Origin: Acidobacteriota bacterium | Lineage (GTDB): Bacteria > Acidobacteriota > Blastocatellia > Pyrinomonadales > Pyrinomonadaceae | DNA: 6,066 bases | Direction of reading: 5' to 3' | Assembly: GCA_005790265.1 (NCBI GenBank) | Contig: SXVE01000278.1 | Span: 1 to 6,066, forward strand | In this document: positions 4,599 to 6,066 of the stretch, one piece after another | How the letters are laid out: each line of letters begins with the position of its first letter | Position numbering within the stretch: position 1 is the stretch's first letter | Notes under the pieces: generated by a model | Told to the model about the DNA's origin: nothing | The model's database searches: none | Seen by the model: the letters and a program-made list of their open reading frames with translations, nothing else | Position numbers and translations under genes: made by a program

Positions 4599-5993
4599 AT
4601 GGCAAAAACTCCGAACACGATATACGTCTGTCAGCACTGCGGCGGACAGCAGCGCAAATGGCACGGCAGATGTCCCGACTGCGGCGAATTTAACTCGCTC
4701 GTCGAGGAAAGATTTCGACCGACGGCGCAAGCAGTCGGCAAAGCGTCCAAAGCAATTGGCGCGCGCGCCGGATTAAGCTCTTTTCGCGAAATCAAACCCG
4801 TTTCCTATACGGAAATCGAATCGCAGGACGACGCGCGAACTTCGAGCGGAATTGACGAATTCGACCGCGTTTTGGGCGGCGGCATCGTCGCCGGTTCGCT
4901 CGTTTTAATCGGCGGCGCACCGGGCATCGGGACATCAACTCTGGTCATTCAAGTCGCCGATAAACTCAGCAAAAACAACACGAAAATTCTCTACGTTTCC
5001 GGCGAGGAATCTGAACGCCAAATCAAAATGCGCGGCGAAAGATTAGGCTTGAACGCCGAAAATTTGTTTCTTTTGCCCGAAACTAATCTCGAAAACATTC
5101 TGGCAGAAGTCGAGAAATTACAGCCCGACGCGATTATCGTTGATTCTATTCAAACGGTTTTCAGCGGCGCAATCGAGTCCGCGCCCGGTTCGGTTTCCCA
5201 AGTCCGCGAAGTCGCCGGACAATTTATGATGTTCGCCAAAGGCACTTCCACGCCCGTTTTTATCATCGGACACGTTACGAAAGAAGGCTCGATTGCCGGA
5301 CCGAAAGCGCTCGAACATATTGTTGACACGGTTTTATATTTTGAAGGCGACCGCCATCACAATCACCGGATTATCCGCGCGACGAAAAATCGTTTCGGCG
5401 CGGCAAACGAAATCGGCATTTTCGAGATGACCGGCGAAGGCTTAAAAGCCGTCGGCAATCCGTCGGAAGTCTTTTTACAGGAACGTCCCGAAGGCGCGAG
5501 CGGATCTGTCGTCACGGTTTGTATGGAAGGCACGCGCCCGATGCTCGTCGAAGTTCAAGCGCTCGTGACGGGAACAAAATTCGGCACCGGACGCCGAATG
5601 GCGCAAGGATTCGATTACAATCGCACGTCGCTTTTAATTGCCGTCTTAGAAAAACGCGTCGGTTTCCAACTCGCCAATGACGACGTTTTTATCAACGTCG
5701 CGGGCGGTTTGGAAATTGACGAACCGGCGGCGGATTTAGGCGTCATCGCCGCAATCTCGTCAAGCTTTAGAAATTTGCAAATCCCGCCCGACACTGCAGT
5801 TTTCGGCGAAGTCGGCTTAACCGGCGAAGTGCGCGGCGTTCTCCAAGCCGAAGCAAGAGCGAGAGAAGCGCAAACGCTCGGCTTCAAAAAATTAATTCTG
5901 CCCGCGTCGAACAAAAAAGGTTTGGAAAAACTCTTGGGAATGCGCGTCGTCGGCGTAAAAAATCTGGAAGAAGCGTTAGACGAATTGTTTTAA
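4599..5993 (+). CDS. radA: DNA repair protein RadA (Sms), with altered Walker A motif
   Basis: RadA is a RecA-like, hexameric ATP-driven DNA motor that promotes branch migration in recombination and repair. The 464 residues match the family length and run through all domains. A C4 zinc finger comes first (C11xxC14, C25xxC28). The RecA-type ATPase follows from about 80 to 270: SSGIDEFDRVLGGGIVAGSL (82-101), the Walker A loop, GEES (135-138), the Walker B strand DAIIVDS (177-183, Asp182) and the RadA-specific KNRFG (263-267). A Lon-like C-terminal domain spans about 280-464. Oddity: the Walker A loop reads GGAPGIGTST (105-114), with Thr112 (codon ACA, 4932-4934) where the ATP-binding lysine is nearly invariant; AAA would differ only at 4933. 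Everything else looks intact and under selection. The start at 4599 gives MAKTPNTIYVCQHCG, as usual. It is divergent from the SDR gene and likely cotranscribed with the next gene, six bases on. Confidence 0.97.
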   Translation: MAKTPNTIYVCQHCGGQQRKWHGRCPDCGEFNSLVEERFRPTAQAVGKASKAIGARAGLSSFREIKPVSYTEIESQDDARTSSGIDEFDRVLGGGIVAGSLVLIGGAPGIGTSTLVIQVADKLSKNNTKILYVSGEESERQIKMRGERLGLNAENLFLLPETNLENILAEVEKLQPDAIIVDSIQTVFSGAIESAPGSVSQVREVAGQFMMFAKGTSTPVFIIGHVTKEGSIAGPKALEHIVDTVLYFEGDRHHNHRIIRATKNRFGAANEIGIFEMTGEGLKAVGNPSEVFLQERPEGASGSVVTVCMEGTRPMLVEVQALVTGTKFGTGRRMAQGFDYNRTSLLIAVLEKRVGFQLANDDVFINVAGGLEIDEPAADLGVIAAISSSFRNLQIPPDTAVFGEVGLTGEVRGVLQAEARAREAQTLGFKKLILPASNKKGLEKLLGMRVVGVKNLEEALDELF

Positions 5994-5999
5994 TGAAGC

Positions 6000-6066
6000 A
6001 TGGAAAACTTAAATGCCTATATTAAAGCGGCGATTATTTCAGTTTTTTTGTCTTTCCCTTTTATAA
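6000..6066 (+). CDS. Start of an unknown gene, probably a membrane protein (runs off the right edge)
   Basis: An ATG six bases after the radA stop opens a frame that stays open to the window end (22 codons). It reads MENLNAYIKAAIISVFLSFP and then Phe-Ile. After about eight polar residues, residues 9-22 are hydrophobic apart from Ser, which looks like the beginning of a transmembrane segment or signal peptide. The tight spacing suggests cotranscription with radA. The only ribosome-site-like sequence is a weak GAAG. A competing ATG overlapping the radA stop (5992) ends after ten codons and is rejected. The product cannot be identified from so little sequence. Confidence 0.55.
   Translation, partial: MENLNAYIKAAIISVFLSFPFI

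Noticed and set aside
1..6066. CRISPR array, tRNA, riboswitch, insertion sequence or defence system
   Set aside because: I saw no spaced repeats of suitable length, no cloverleaf-like segments, no transposase and no nuclease/toxin pair. The PIN domain protein is a four-helix membrane YacL type, not a VapC toxin with an antitoxin.

Overview
This is a compact, entirely chromosomal-looking window with roughly balanced base composition. It carries eight genes or gene fragments and three intergenic gaps of about 100 bp. No rRNA, tRNA, CRISPR array, insertion sequence or phage gene is visible. The combination of housekeeping genes, the G/C-clustered yet A/T-tolerant codon use and the absence of Shine-Dalgarno sequences would fit an Acidobacteriota lineage such as Blastocatellia. 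That placement is an impression from memory of similar gene sets, not something the window proves.

Layout from left to right. Minus strand, 1-523: N-terminal part of a thymidine/pyrimidine-nucleoside phosphorylase, running off the left edge. Plus strand, 631-1182: an unrecognised small exported or membrane-anchored protein, divergent from the phosphorylase. Position 1225-1276: a perfect 25-bp inverted repeat with a 2-bp centre, which serves as a bidirectional terminator between convergent genes. Minus strand, 1280-4494: a likely operon read right to left, consisting of an SDR-like protein, a membrane PIN-TRAM protein (YacL type), IspD and IspF. Plus strand, 4599-5993: RadA, divergent from the SDR gene. 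Plus strand from 6000: the first 22 codons of another gene, six bases after radA.

IspD and IspF catalyse two steps of the non-mevalonate (MEP) isoprenoid pathway. The grouping radA / PIN-TRAM / ispD / ispF resembles the Bacillus radA-disA-yacL-ispD-ispF cluster. Here radA is inverted, disA is missing, and a degenerate SDR protein sits in its place.

The points most worth a second look are these. (1) RadA has Thr112 where the Walker A lysine should be, explained by a single base. (2) The SDR protein lacks the catalytic lysine and two of the three cofactor-loop glycines, so it looks like a pseudoenzyme. (3) Heptanucleotide (7-bp) repeats occur in two intergenic gaps, one as opposed arrays between SDR and radA, one just before ispD. 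(4) None of the eight starts has a clear Shine-Dalgarno sequence, and several have a -10-like hexamer so close that leaderless mRNAs are plausible. I found no clearly new multi-gene system.
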